Below are positions 46,649-60,761 of a stretch of 64,000 nt of DNA, in pieces (position 1 is the first letter of the stretch; each line of letters starts with the position of its first letter). Origin of the DNA: Pelomyxa schiedti. Taxonomy: Eukaryota > Evosea > Pelobiontida > Pelomyxidae. A program made the position numbers and the translations under genes. The notes beneath the pieces are model-generated. The model worked only from the letters and a program-made list of their open reading frames with translations, made no database searches and was not told where the DNA came from. Where the stretch lies: the NCBI GenBank assembly GCA_020536535.1, contig JAHLWZ010000171.1:83003-147002 (forward strand), written 5' to 3'.

Positions 46649-46859
46649 TGTTTCGATGCGCAACGATGTCGCTGTTAGATCCCGACGGGCGAGAGTTTGA
46701 GAGGTTTTTTTTTTTTTTGTTTGTTTCTGTTGGTTGGGTTCGGTACAGGTTTTTGGCGAAATTTCGCAGCCGGGCGTTGAGAATGTCAAGCTGTCTCTTG
46801 GAGAGGTTTTTATTTTTAAAACAGGAAGGTGTTGGTTGCGCTGGGTGGTAGAGGCAATT

Positions 46860-49574
46860 TTATGAACATTGAAGCAAAAACTGCTCTAGCTTTTGCCATA
46901 TGATATCAAATTCGGGTCTGTTTGTTGGTGAGTTGGTCGGGCTAGGGAAGGGATTAGGCACTACTACCTTTTGTCAGGGTTGGCATCCCAACACTGATTA
47001 ATTAGCATTGAGACGGGATCAGGTAGTCCCGTAAGTGGAAGTCTTCCTCCGGTCTGGACGTGGTTCAGCAACCCACCATGTGAGAATCCTTGGTATGGTA
47101 CAGTTTTAGTTGCAAGCTCCCATAATACAATGCTGAATTGGGATTGAAATTAGAGAGTGAATTATTTTATGTATTCGTTTGTTGTGAGTTAAGGAAGTAC
47201 CTATAGCTGTACACATCACACTTGGATGTATAGGGGGGAGGTGGTGAACCGCGAGGCCTAAGCTCGGTGAGTTCAGGGGCCCAGTATTCCGGGGTTCCAA
47301 CAAGGCTTGATGTATCTTCCAGATAGGAAGGTGAGTCTGTTGCTGGTAGTGTATTATGGCGTTTTAGAGATGACAATCCAAAATCAGCCACTTTTGGGTG
47401 CATGTCTTCACTCACGAGAATGTTGTTTGTGTTGAAGTCACTGTACTTGTTTGTATTGTGTTCGATAAGTGCGACTTTGGGTCAATTATATAATATAAAA
47501 AGGAATGTCGAGTGGTAAACAAGGTACCGATGAAGGATCATCGGATTGTTGGTATGAAGGTAGTTCATTGCCACGGCAATCTGCTTTCCTAATTTCATCC
47601 GCTGACTAAAGGACAGCCCCTTTTGTGTGAAGTGGTAAGGACTAAGACAATTTACAACTTGAAGTAACACACAATGGTTTGTATAACAGTTCTCAGGGAG
47701 CCTAGAGGAAGGTATTCCATGACAAGTGCTATTTTGTTGTCTCTAGTGTTAAGTACACTGGCCCCCTGCAGAGCCGATTAAGAAGATATTATGCTCCCTT
47801 TACGATTACATATTTTCCTTGCATTCTGGTAAACATACAAAGAATTGGCAAATATAAGGATGCTTCAGCTTGGACATGATTGATATCTCTTGACAAAAAG
47901 TTTTCAACACCGCCTGATCTGTTGTCGTCAGTCGTATTTGCTTGACTGCGACATCCAAACCCCTCCACTTGGCTCTGGTAACTGAGCCAATGGATCCCGA
48001 TCTTTTAGTGTTAATTCTCATGGAACTTGGGTGACAGGAAAAACGTACCCGATTGGCTCAAACAGTTGCAATTCTTCATGTGGTATTGATCTCAAACTAC
48101 TGTATATTTTCCCACGCAGTAAAAGCTCTACCGCTTTCTCTGCTTCCTGCATAACTTGGCTGCCCACTTTTGCTTCATCAATAACAGGGGCCAACCCTTC
48201 TTCCACCTTGTGGGTGGTGGAGGGAATGCAGGCATAAGAAAGGGACAGGAAGACAAGAACCAGGAAGTCCCCAAGTAAATAGAAGGTAAGCAGGACGAGG
48301 AGAGATCTGTGATTATCGCTCGGGTATGTATAGTACGAATCTGTGGGAAAAGTGTGAAAGGGTCACAACCATCCTGCTTACCTATCAGTGAAAATCGTGA
48401 TGGACTTGTATCATTAAAACTTTTTACATATTCAGAGGGCAAAAAAAGCAGTGTTGAACGAAACAAGCACAGTGTTGCTATAAACACTACGCTCACGTAG
48501 ATCAGTAGAGCCTAGTTAATATCAGTGAACTGCTTCCTGAGAAAGAGGCCCACTTGATGAAAGTTTTGGAAGCCGCAGTTGGGTAGGCGTGCTTTGTAAA
48601 TTAATACACATCCTAGACCTTGGAAAAGAGAATGTGGTGAAAAAAGGTGTGTGATTAACTTGAGTTGAAAGCACTCACATATTGCTGTCATGATAAAAAG
48701 AATTCCATGAAAAATACATGTGGATATTTCTGTTTGTAGACTGTGGGTAAGTTAAGACAGCATCAATGCACGTAGTACGAAGCATCATACTCGCTGATAT
48801 CTTGTTCATTCAACATACAGTCAACCCAAAAAAAGGCGAAAAACATCAGGTACACAGCACCATTGATGAGTATCAAAATTTTCACTTGGCTTCGAAACTG
48901 GGCAATTAGACGGGGTGCATATGACCCTGAACAGAGTCATTACTCCCAATTTGTTCAGGGCGGGATACCTTTATTGGTGTCATGGTATTCGATGATCCTG
49001 GTTATCTGTGGTATGTTACATGAATAAACAGGAACTTATGTTAGAGCAGAGGACTAACATAAATGGAAAGAACAGTAATCGTAAACAAAGATGGTGTCAC
49101 ATCAAGAACATTTAGAGAAGTGTTAAGGTTAACATAAGTTTCAAAAACTAATTAACATTCAAACATAAAGGATATCAGCAGCAGGTAGGCCCCTTGCTAC
49201 CTTCGAACCTAGCGACAGCCCAAAAAATGCTGCTCTTACTAGTAGAGGTAAAAGTTATTACAAGAATGAGGAAAAAAGGGAGCAAGGGCGTACCAGCACC
49301 AATAAGCATGATGGCAGCCAACACCACATTCCTGTGGTGGGGTCTTCTTCTCAACACAAACAAAGCAACACCCAACAGTGATAGAAGAGAATAAGCTACC
49401 TGCACATCGTCCCAAAGGGGAAGAATAATAATAACAATAATAAAAAAAGGGAAGGTAAAAAGTCGATTCCCTGTCTTGTCCCACCTCACTCAACTAAAAA
49501 AAAAAACGCAGTGGTTATGAAGTGGCACGCACAATGAGAGCAGTCACAACACTCGTAAACATCGTCCAACCCAT
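46860..49574 (-). CDS. Membrane-anchored TKL-type protein kinase
   Basis: The start at 49574 (MGWTMFTSVVTALI) leads by splice into VQVAYSLLSLLGVALFVL and further hydrophobic exons down to about 48200, suggesting several membrane segments. A basic linker follows, then the kinase domain. This has a glycine-loop-like GSIGSVTRAKWRG, LDVAVKQIRL (ATP lysine), FCQEISIMSKLKHPYICQF, QRMKLGKQIAVAMNYLHTNN, KVADFGLSSL (DFG), SSLVGTPEYWAPEL (APE), SKCDVYSY, and GLPDPVSMLINQCWDANPDK, ending PEFDIIWQKLEQFLLQCS with TAA at 46860-46862. The catalytic loop lies at about 47540-47500, where ILHR is followed by a splice site, so I could not read the HRD aspartate directly. Fit to the TKL group rests on the WAPE and QCWDANP motifs. 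Confidence 0.72.
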
Positions 49575-49731
49575 CACGTTCTCGTCTTTGGTGGTTTTTC
49601 GTGTTATTTTTCGGGAACTACGGCATTTTTCATGGGCTCCCCTGCTGTTTGGTCGGTACACTCGACTCTATTGAGGGTTGTTGAAAGCTTCTTGTTGTTG
49701 TGCGGTTGGTTTGTTAAGCGGTGCCATGGGT

Positions 49732-51306
<1,575 letters not shown>

Positions 51307-51810
51307 GGACAGAAATGGACTTAGCCGAAAAAGGAATGATGGGTGATGGCAGGACACCAATGGCCTACGGCGGGGTAACTGACACACGAGGTGCCGGGTG
51401 GCGGGGTTGAGTGGCGCCGAGGACGCTTCACTCTGATGTATGTGCGACAGAGGGAGGTTAAGAGAATAAGTGGCCAAAAGAAAGCAAAGACTTTTGACAA
51501 AGAAGGTTTTTTTAATTCTGTTTCGCCAACAACCAGGGAAGGCCAGAACCACAAGGGGCACAGGAAGGAGTGTGTCTTGGCAGGTAATAGGGTTTCCTTT
51601 TCCCCCCAACTCATGAACTGATCTCGCAGTTGTTTGGCCAAGCCAGTGGCACCACAACACGAGACCAAGACCAGAGAAGGGAGGATAGAGCCCTGTGGTT
51701 ACCACGTTCAACAAGACTCCTGCTCTTCCCGTATTATGCCCGGTGCAGCTCTGTGGTCCGTCCCTGTATGGTTGTTGTCTGATTACAGTTTTTGTTGTTA
51801 GTGTGTGCGT

Positions 51811-53079
<1,269 letters not shown>

Positions 53080-53091
53080 TTACTTGCGAGG

Positions 53092-53108
53092 CGGGGTTTA
53101 AAAGGACA
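53092..53108 (-). promoter_or_regulatory. Possible TATA-like element upstream of actin
   Basis: On the minus strand the sequence GTCCTTTTAAACCCCGC lies about 85 nt upstream of the actin ATG, in the 300-base divergent gap shared with the plus-strand gene starting at 53312. The TTTTAAA core could serve as an initiator or TATA-like site. I have only the sequence pattern and spacing to go on. Confidence 0.2.
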
Positions 53109-53311
53109 GCCCGGCGGCTAAAAAAAGCCCATTCATTGAACAGGTCAAATTTGGACCAAGCCTCGGACCAGACTGTCAAGTGGAGAGCGCTCTTTGCAAA
53201 GTAGCCTTACCGCGGCATTCATTAATGTTATTTGGGGGGCAATTTCGAGTACACTTACCCTGGAGACTGGATACCACCTCCATCAGTCAAAAACACGGAA
53301 CCCGGTCCAAA

Positions 53312-56300
53312 TGGTACCGAGTACACTCGCGGCGCTGCTTGTGGTTGTGCTGGGCTGTTGTGTTGCTGTCACATTCGACCCTGGAATAGGGTTAGCTCTC
53401 TCTTGTTTTAGCGTTGTTGGCTTTGCTTATCTCAAAAAAACTGATTTGCTACCCTGACCACAGATACCAACTCCATTCATTCAATGACTTGAGGCAATGG
53501 CCACAGTTGTTGCATAGGGGGGCACAATTCTTAAAAATAGACGTGCGGTGGATTCCAGACACTGAGTGCCTGAGGCTGAGGATTCCAATCTTGCACGGCA
53601 GCAATTTTGGGTGCATGCCACTTGTTCACAATCCGATCAAAAATGATACCCACCCTCACCACTTTGACACATTGGATTCACTCCTAGACTTCCTTGTCGA
53701 TCCAAATTACTCCAGATACTTCCAACAGGTTTACTCCTACTTTTCTTTGTCTCTTTATTAATCATGATGTCCTAAAAGAGTGAGCGGAAGTACATATCTA
53801 TTTGTCACAAGTATCCACTCACATGTAATACTACAAATGAGAATCTTGCTGTTATTCGTGTGTTTGATCAGTTTTACTATCGGGCGCGTCAAATGATCAT
53901 TACAAATGACCTCAACCTCGAGTTTGTACTTGTGGGTGTAATTCGGTGCCTGATAACGCTTATTTAAACTCTTGTTTTTAGGATGGGTCACTGACCAGTA
54001 CCAGAAGAGATTGCTTCATGCATCGATGGAGTGTAGGCCAATAACTCAAATTAAATGCTTAGAGAACCAACTTAACTGAAAACAGCCCTGGATCTCCTCT
54101 TGGATACCTGGAAGGTGTGTCTACTCTATTTGAACTGTGAATTACCCTGCCACAGAGATAATTGGAGTGCTGCCCTTTCTAATGACAATGAAACTGGAAG
54201 CGAGTCTTTCCAAGTTTTCTTTATCTCGCTTTATTTCCCTGCTCACTCCTTCAGATGCTGAATATGAAAGTAGGCACACTACGCAAAATGCAGTCAATCC
54301 ATTATGGAAAGGTATACCACAGCCCTGCCTCGTGTATTGCAGGGTTGCCTGTTTTGTATTTTCGATGGAGTAAACTAGAGACTTACCATTTATAGTTTGC
54401 AAATACCACTTATCCTTTTCTGACTTGGGAACCATCTGACCAAAAAAGAATATTAGATATATCTAAAGAATATCTAAAAAGACCACCTCATCCCGCGGGA
54501 TTCAAGTACTTTAATATGCATCTTTGTCGGAGTTAACCTTAGGAAGATTCTCAATTAACATTGACCCTGCCCGGTTTGAAGTATATTCAGCTGCAAGGTA
54601 AGTCAAAAAAATGCGTGCACTTTCTCACCACAATAGAAGTGGGATTGGCTGGAATCATGTCATTACATCGATAGCAGTTCAGCACCCTTATGTGACTTTG
54701 ATACCACATCCAAGTTCTCCAAGAAAGTATTCTCTCCAAATATTTTTTTTCTTTTTCGGGGTGCTTTTGTCTTTTCATAATGCTTTATAGATTGCACATA
54801 CATCCTCTCCATATTTTTTGTTAGTGGTTCCTGCCGCTATGTATTCAATACAACCTCAGGGGTAAGTCCATTTTGTCAACGGGTTTAAGTTCACACTCTT
54901 CAAGATACTAAAGGAAGTTTCTTCCACACATTCCCAAGGCCCCCCTTCCCTTCTTCCTTTCGAACCTACCTCGCAACAGTTGTCACTTGCAGTGCTGCAT
55001 GGAAGTGAAGTGCAAGCCCCCCCGCATCTCTTGGTAGTTGATTCATTAGGCTTTTTTTCTATCCTCAGTGTTGAGCACTCCCATGAGCAACCTTTTTTGA
55101 AATCAGTTGGCACATTCCAAGAGCTAATCTCATTCTCACTTTTGTTAGGTAAGCACTGTTGGTAAGTTGCTGCCTGATGAACCTTTTCTGTCCAATATCA
55201 GAGTGTGTACGATTCAGATGCGCAAGGTTTCTGCCCGAGAGCTTCTCGAGTGTGAATTAATATTGTTAATAGAAAACTTATATTGCCGGACTGCATTCGA
55301 AAATGTCTTGTAGTGTTCAATTCCAGCTCTGGTCGCTAGACGCAGAATCATCTGTAACTCCAATAGGAAAGGGCACATGCATCACACACTCCCCCATAAC
55401 TCAGGCGACCCTTGCAGGGCTTTATATTCAAGTAACACTTAAAAGTGGCATGCCTTTCCTACCAACAAAAAATAGGGAAACACTGAAGACTCCAGATGTC
55501 CAAGTGGAACATTATCTATCGTTATGGCTATGTCAAATTCGACTGGGCAAATCCTCTTTGGGCATGCTTGTGTTAACGTCGCAAGTGGAGGAATTGTGGG
55601 CTCTATCTTGCCTACTGCAGTCACTGTCGGTTACAAACCCAAAATTTTGCACTCTCTCTTGAACAGCAAGCCCTTTGTGTATGCTACCAACCTAATCCCT
55701 TTGGCTCAGTTTTGCAGGTTTATGGTGTATGAACACTCATTCTGTTGGAATACAGAAACTACCAACAAGATTTCAGAAGGTACAAGAGACCAATTACTTA
55801 AGTTTTCAACCCCTTTCTGCCTTCCTCAGGCAATGTTTGCGATCTCGATCCATTGTCATCCAAAACGGGACCTCTGGGTTTCTCTTATGGTTATCTGTCT
55901 GAGTGGATCAGACATGCCGAGGAGCAAATCCAGTTCAGTGTATGTTCCGAGACCATATTCCATGGAAGCTACGATTTTGGTACAAATCCTGATGTGGCCC
56001 TCTTTAACAGCCAACATGTAAACCTCATATCTTAAATTCCCTCAAAATTTAGACCCATTCTTAGCAATTCGGTTTTGCTGAGGTGCATCAAGGGCCACAG
56101 CAACAACAAACCCCATGTGGTTCTGCAATTCCTCGTCCAGACCAAGTAATCCTTGACAGCTTCACTGTTTACCCACCCAGAATTGTGAGTGAAACCAAAA
56201 CTGGTATGACCTTCCTGGAAATACCCTCCTCCATGCCGTTGTGGCCTTAACGTCTCTTAGTGACTCCAGCCAATGCCTTCTTGTTTTTCTCTATTACCTT

Positions 56301-56364
56301 TCTTATTGTTTCCCTTCTTCGTAAATTCCACAACCCCAACTGGAAGCAGTACAAGCACCAATAG
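53312..56364 (+). CDS. Uncharacterised membrane protein with N- and C-terminal anchors
   Basis: The start at 53312 gives MVPSTLAALLVVVLGCCVAV, a signal anchor with a second hydrophobic stretch. The luminal/extracellular part includes LRQWPQLLHRGAQFLKIDVR, MPLVHNPIKNDTHPHHFDTL and DSLLDFLVDPNY, which recall PLC-like/GDPD TIM-barrel proteins (an early HxG and a later H...H before a 'tL..ll..L' helix). This similarity is weak. Later exons read NLAVIRVFDQFYYRARQMII, SNSTGQILFGHACVNVASGG and LGFSYGYLSEWIRHAEEQIQ. The last exon carries a membrane helix, ANAFLFFSITFLIVSLLRKF, and ends QYKHQ with TAG at 56362-56364. Several junctions in 54000-55300 are unresolved. I do not know its function. Confidence 0.5.
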
Positions 56365-56450
56365 AATGTCAAACAAAGACAAATTGAAAAAAAAAGTGCT
56401 TAGTGTTATGAAGTATTGAGGGAGACAAAAGTCTTCCCCGGCTGATAACA

Positions 56451-57501
56451 TCAAGGGAGGGAACCTTTTGGAAAGGGGGGCAATCCCCATTCCTCAGGAA
56501 TAAATTCATTCAGGGAGCACAGAACTGAGTCCGCGGCTGAGAATAGGCTCATATCAGCATGCTCAATGTCAGGAACTGCAACAACCGGCATCCCTGCTGC
56601 TACCCCTGCTTCAACGCCAAGGGGTGCATCTTCAATAACAAGGACCTGGGATATAATGTGAGTTTTAGTGAGAATAAAAGTGGTGTGGTCCCTTACAGTT
56701 TCGTAGTTACTTGTTTTGCCTAATTTATTTGCTGCTCTTAGGAATATGTCAGGGTGAGGCTTTCCGCGTGTAATTGTTGGGTCATCTGAAGTTACAACAG
56801 CTTCAAAAAAAGAAAACCATGCTGTAGCAGTGTAAAGTCCAGGAAACAAACAATAAAAAGCTTGAAGCTAGAAGGCACACATTGATGATTCAAAGTCTTC
56901 AGTTTAAATGCGGACATACTCGAACCAGTTGCCACAGCTTGTGGGATCCCTTTGTAAGGGGGGGACAGAGGAAAGGAAAATGAGTCCACAGTAATCCTTG
57001 TGCTATCGTCGAAGCAGACATATAACACAACACAGAACATTCTAGAGCCTCACAACACCAGTTCAACACTCAAGAAGTGGGAACACTAGGCACGTTCAGA
57101 ATGCAAATGTTCCACAAGTCTCCTAGCCCCAGGGAGAGGATTTACACTTTCCCACAGTTCATTTTGTTTTTTATTCCTCAATTCCAAGAGCTATTGCAAA
57201 GTAACCCAAATGAAAAAAACCGGTTTCTCAAACAAACCTGCTGTGGGGTAAGAGGCAACTCAAGAGCGTTGACCATTGCTGTGCATGACTCCATAGCACT
57301 CCTTCCCATCATATGCCTCTTTTTTATGACAAGATTGAGCAAAGGAGAAAGCAATTCCAAACAACATATAACCATACCTTGACATTCCAGTCAAACTTTT
57401 TTCCAAACATTGCAGCTATTTCTTCTCCCACCTTGGTGTAAAGAGGCTCAGTGTCCAACAGAGTCCCATCCAAGTCCCACACCACATGGGTTACTATATT
57501 C
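56451..57501 (-). CDS. HAD-family phosphatase, pseudouridine-5'-phosphatase (PUDP/HDHD1)-like
   Basis: The enzyme probably dephosphorylates pseudouridine 5'-phosphate or a similar nucleotide. The exon at 57501 begins [18 protein letters not shown], the HAD DxD motif. [20 protein letters not shown] follows, then [20 protein letters not shown] (motif II Ser/Thr), [20 protein letters not shown] (motif III Lys), and [20 protein letters not shown] (motif IV acidic pair). The protein ends [18 protein letters not shown], close to the human PUDP C-terminus. The initiating ATG must lie in an upstream exon, as no ATG precedes NIVTH in this frame. A candidate ATG is at about 57670, but the join is unclear. 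Four introns are visible. Confidence 0.85.
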
Positions 57502-57758
57502 CTGCACAAATAGAAAGGAAGGCATCAATAGGCTGTTGGAACTACCAACAATTCAGCAACCACACAGCACAACAAAAACAAAAACGAACACACGCAATCG
57601 AAAAGTACGGCAACCGTGCTATTTTAGATCGCCTACAACAGCACGTGGCGGTTGTGGTCGTAGCACCGTGCATGTAACTTCAGAAGCCCCAACAACAACA
57701 AATTCGTGTCTATCTGCTATCTCTTACCATTCTTTTGTTTCTTGTGCTGCTCCTGGTG

Positions 57759-60610
57759 ATGAAGAAGAAAGGAGCAGTGCCAAAGGGCGGAGCCGGTAAA
57801 GGGGGAGCCAAGAGAGGAGGCTTGGCCAAGAAGAAAAATAGCACGTCTACGTCCGCCGTGGCAGCGTCGTCGCAGCATGCCAAAGACGCAGCCACTAGCG
57901 CCCCTTCGTGTACCGCCACGTCGCCTTGTTGTTCTCTCGCAACTCCTGCTTCGACTACGCCATCATCTGCCGCTGCTGAGGGCAGCGCCACGTCTGCCAA
58001 CACTAGTGACGCTGCCACAAGCGCCGTCGTTTGTGCAGATGCCGCCAAGGGGACTGACGACGCGCCGTCACCGTCGCCGTCGCAGTCGGCGTCGGCGTCG
58101 GCGAGTGCGAGGGACCAAGCGGCGGCGGCGGCGGCGGCGATGGGGACACCTGCGGCCGCGGCCACGGCCACGCCCACCACCACTACGACGGGAAGCAGGC
58201 AGCCGCGGGCCCTGATTGTGGGAGGACTGGGATTTGGCGACGAGGGGAAGGGCTCCATCGTGGATTTCCTTTGCCGGGCCGAGGGGGCTACTTTGGTCGT
58301 GAGGCACACCGGTGGCCCTCAGGCAGCTCATCACATAGTCCTGCCTGATGGCAAGTGGTAAGCCCCGTTGTTGCATTTTTTGTGTCTTTTCACTTTTTTT
58401 TTTTTTAAAAAAAAAAAAAAATTTTAACTGGCTTTTTTGAAAAGGCACTGCTTCAGTCAGTTTGGATCAGGAATGCTTGTTCCGGGTGTTAGCACACTTC
58501 TTAGCAAGTATATGCATGTTAGTCCTATCACTCTTGAGCCAGAGTTAGACCGCTTGGTTTCTGAGATGAAAGTTTTCAACGCCAAACAACGTTTGTGGAT
58601 TGACTTTGGCTGCCCATTGGTCCTGCCAGCGCATAAATTACTGGGGAGGTTGCGCGAATTGTGTAGAGGGAAGAACCGTTATGGGAGCACTGGTGCTGGC
58701 GTAGGAATCGCAGCTCTAGATACTGAAGCTGAAAGAAGGGGTGACCCCAATGTATGTGAACGACACAATGAAAACTTTTGTTTTTGTGTCCTGCCTTTTA
58801 ATGATGGTTAAAGCATCATGGATATAGGCACCAACCGTTATAAGGATAAAAGACCTCTGTGATCCTGCTGTTCTTAAGGATAAGTTAACTCGACATTATA
58901 CAGAAAAATTGACATTGGCAAATGCTGTTATCAGCGAATACATGTCACTAGCTCCACCTCCTGAGTATATTACTTTCATTAAACTGAAGTCCCACTCAAC
59001 ACAAAAAGAGGAGTGTGCTGCAGTTGTGGGAAAAAGGGAAGTACCAGCCGATGCACAAGATGTTTGAATGCGTATTACTGTGGCACTGCATGTCAAAGGG
59101 GACATTGGCCAACACACAAACTCTCATGTAAATCGGTGAGACAATTGTGACTAATGACTCCATTCTTATACCAGTTAGTTTTCAGCAAGAGTTGCACAAT
59201 TAAAACACCTAGACCACAATGTCACATCTTATGAACCATCTGCACTTAATGAAATGCTGAAACTTGTCAAGCAAATGTCTCAGCAATACAGTCTAGTAGC
59301 TTTGATGGAACTTCTCACTAAGTTTTTCAACTCTTATTCCTCCCAAGTATGCTGTGTAGTCTGTGTGGTAATGTGAAAAGGCTCACTTATTAATCCAGTT
59401 TGTGAACGGCACAGATTTCCTTCGCACCACATTTGGAAGAGGCGAGGCTGTTGTTTTCGAGGGGGCACAGGCAGCACTGATTGATAAAGATCATGGCTTC
59501 CATCCCTACATCACAAAAACCTCCTGTACATCTGAAAACGCACTGAGCCTCATAGCAGAAACTGGAGTTCCCTGCACGGTCAGCAGAATAGGTGACTAAT
59601 TACGTCTGCTGCGACGACTTAGTAATGAAACTCCAGGTGTAATGAGATCATATGGTGTGCGTCATGGGGCTGGTCCTTTTGTCACAGAATCCACTGATCC
59701 AGTGTGTACTTTTTTAATTTTTATTTGAGTTTGAAGGTTATTTATACTTATAGTAAGTAAGCCTAAGGTGCAGTAAATAACCCCAAACATAGAGCTTTGC
59801 AGCCCTCGTACCAGAAATTCACAACACCGCCGAGACTTGGCAAGGAAAGTACCGCTCAGGGGCGTTGGATTTGCTTGTACTGAAGTACGGGGTGGATATT
59901 TTCGGAGGCGTTGACTACATTGCACTTACTCACACGGACTGCATGCGCAAGCTCGGTGGTGAGTGAGATAATTTTCTTAAGCTTAACACCTCCGAAACTG
60001 CGGCCTTTTCGCGTACCTCAAGCAATCAACCCAAAATTACTCACTGATTAACAGACAAGTTCTCATATTGTGACGAATATGAATACACTGGCGCGTGGGA
60101 AGACTGTATCCCCGATTTCTTTGATGTCGTTGGCACCCCGCAATCACAATTACAACCACAACCACAAGCACAGCCAGGGGGTGCTGTGGTTCTAAGGGCA
60201 CTGCGCAATCCGCGATCACGCACCCCGGCGGTGTCCGAACTGAGCAGGTCAGGAAAGCTAGCGGCACTTATGGGAAGCTGCCGCCCACGGGCCCTTCAGT
60301 ACCTGCCAGTAAAGCCCAACCCATCCACGTGTGTTCTATCTACTATCTCTTCTTACTGCGCAATCTACCTACCACCTGCTTTTAATGAAGAAAAGCTTAA
60401 CGCTCCCACCACAGGGATGATTTAGGTGACCTGAGATCAATAGTACAAACAAGAGCACACGGCACCAATGGATTCGCACACGTCGATAGGGGCGCGGTGC
60501 CTGCGGACGTGATGTCACTAATAACAGCCATTGAAGGTCACCTTTGTGCTCCTGTGGGGATTGTGTCTTTCGGCGCCCCAGCCACACACAAGTTCTTCCT
60601 CAATCCCTAA
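57759..60610 (+). CDS. Adenylosuccinate synthetase-like enzyme with internal MYND zinc finger
   Basis: The family joins IMP and aspartate using GTP in AMP synthesis. From ATG 57759, the first 150 residues are Lys-rich then Ala/Ser/Thr-rich and GC-rich. The enzyme begins GGLGFGDEGKGSIVDFL (catalytic Asp present), RHTGGPQAAHHIV (catalytic His), FGSGMLVPGVSTLLSKYMHV, GSTGAGVGIAALD and DPAVLKDKLTRHYTEKL. A MYND finger then follows at 59010-59128, joined on both sides in frame by short introns. The enzyme resumes with ARVAQLKHLDHNVTSYEP, FGRGEAVVFEGAQAALID, GFHPYITKTSCTSENALSLI, GVRHGAGPFVTES, SGALDLLVLKYGVDIFGGVD and a tail with PVGIVSFGAPATHKFFLNP ending at 60610. This is a divergent form (FGDEGKG instead of WGDEGKG), so IMP specificity is unproven. 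Confidence 0.8.
59010..59128 (+). other. MYND-type zinc finger exon within the adenylosuccinate synthetase gene
   Basis: The frame reads GVCCSCGKKGSTSRCTRCLN, then AYYCGTACQRGHWPTHKLSC. All eight MYND ligands are present (CxxC, CxxC, C...C, HxxxC) with the usual CQ and HW. The 5' join can use a 20-nt intron (58989-59008) or a 65-nt intron with the donor at 58944; both keep frame. The 3' join removes 43 nt (about 59135-59177) in phase 0 to FSARVAQLKHLDH. Read straight through instead, the upstream enzyme frame would stop at about 59068. Confidence 0.7.
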
Positions 60611-60761
60611 AACAGACAAGATTCACCTTCCTGTCACCCACCAAGAAACATGATTTTTTTTCATCTGACATTGTGCAAAAATCGGGGCGTGTACATTGCC
60701 TTTTCATTCCAAGAAAGATCTACGAGGCGCAATACGCTGCCTGCAGTGAAGCGGTCGGCGA

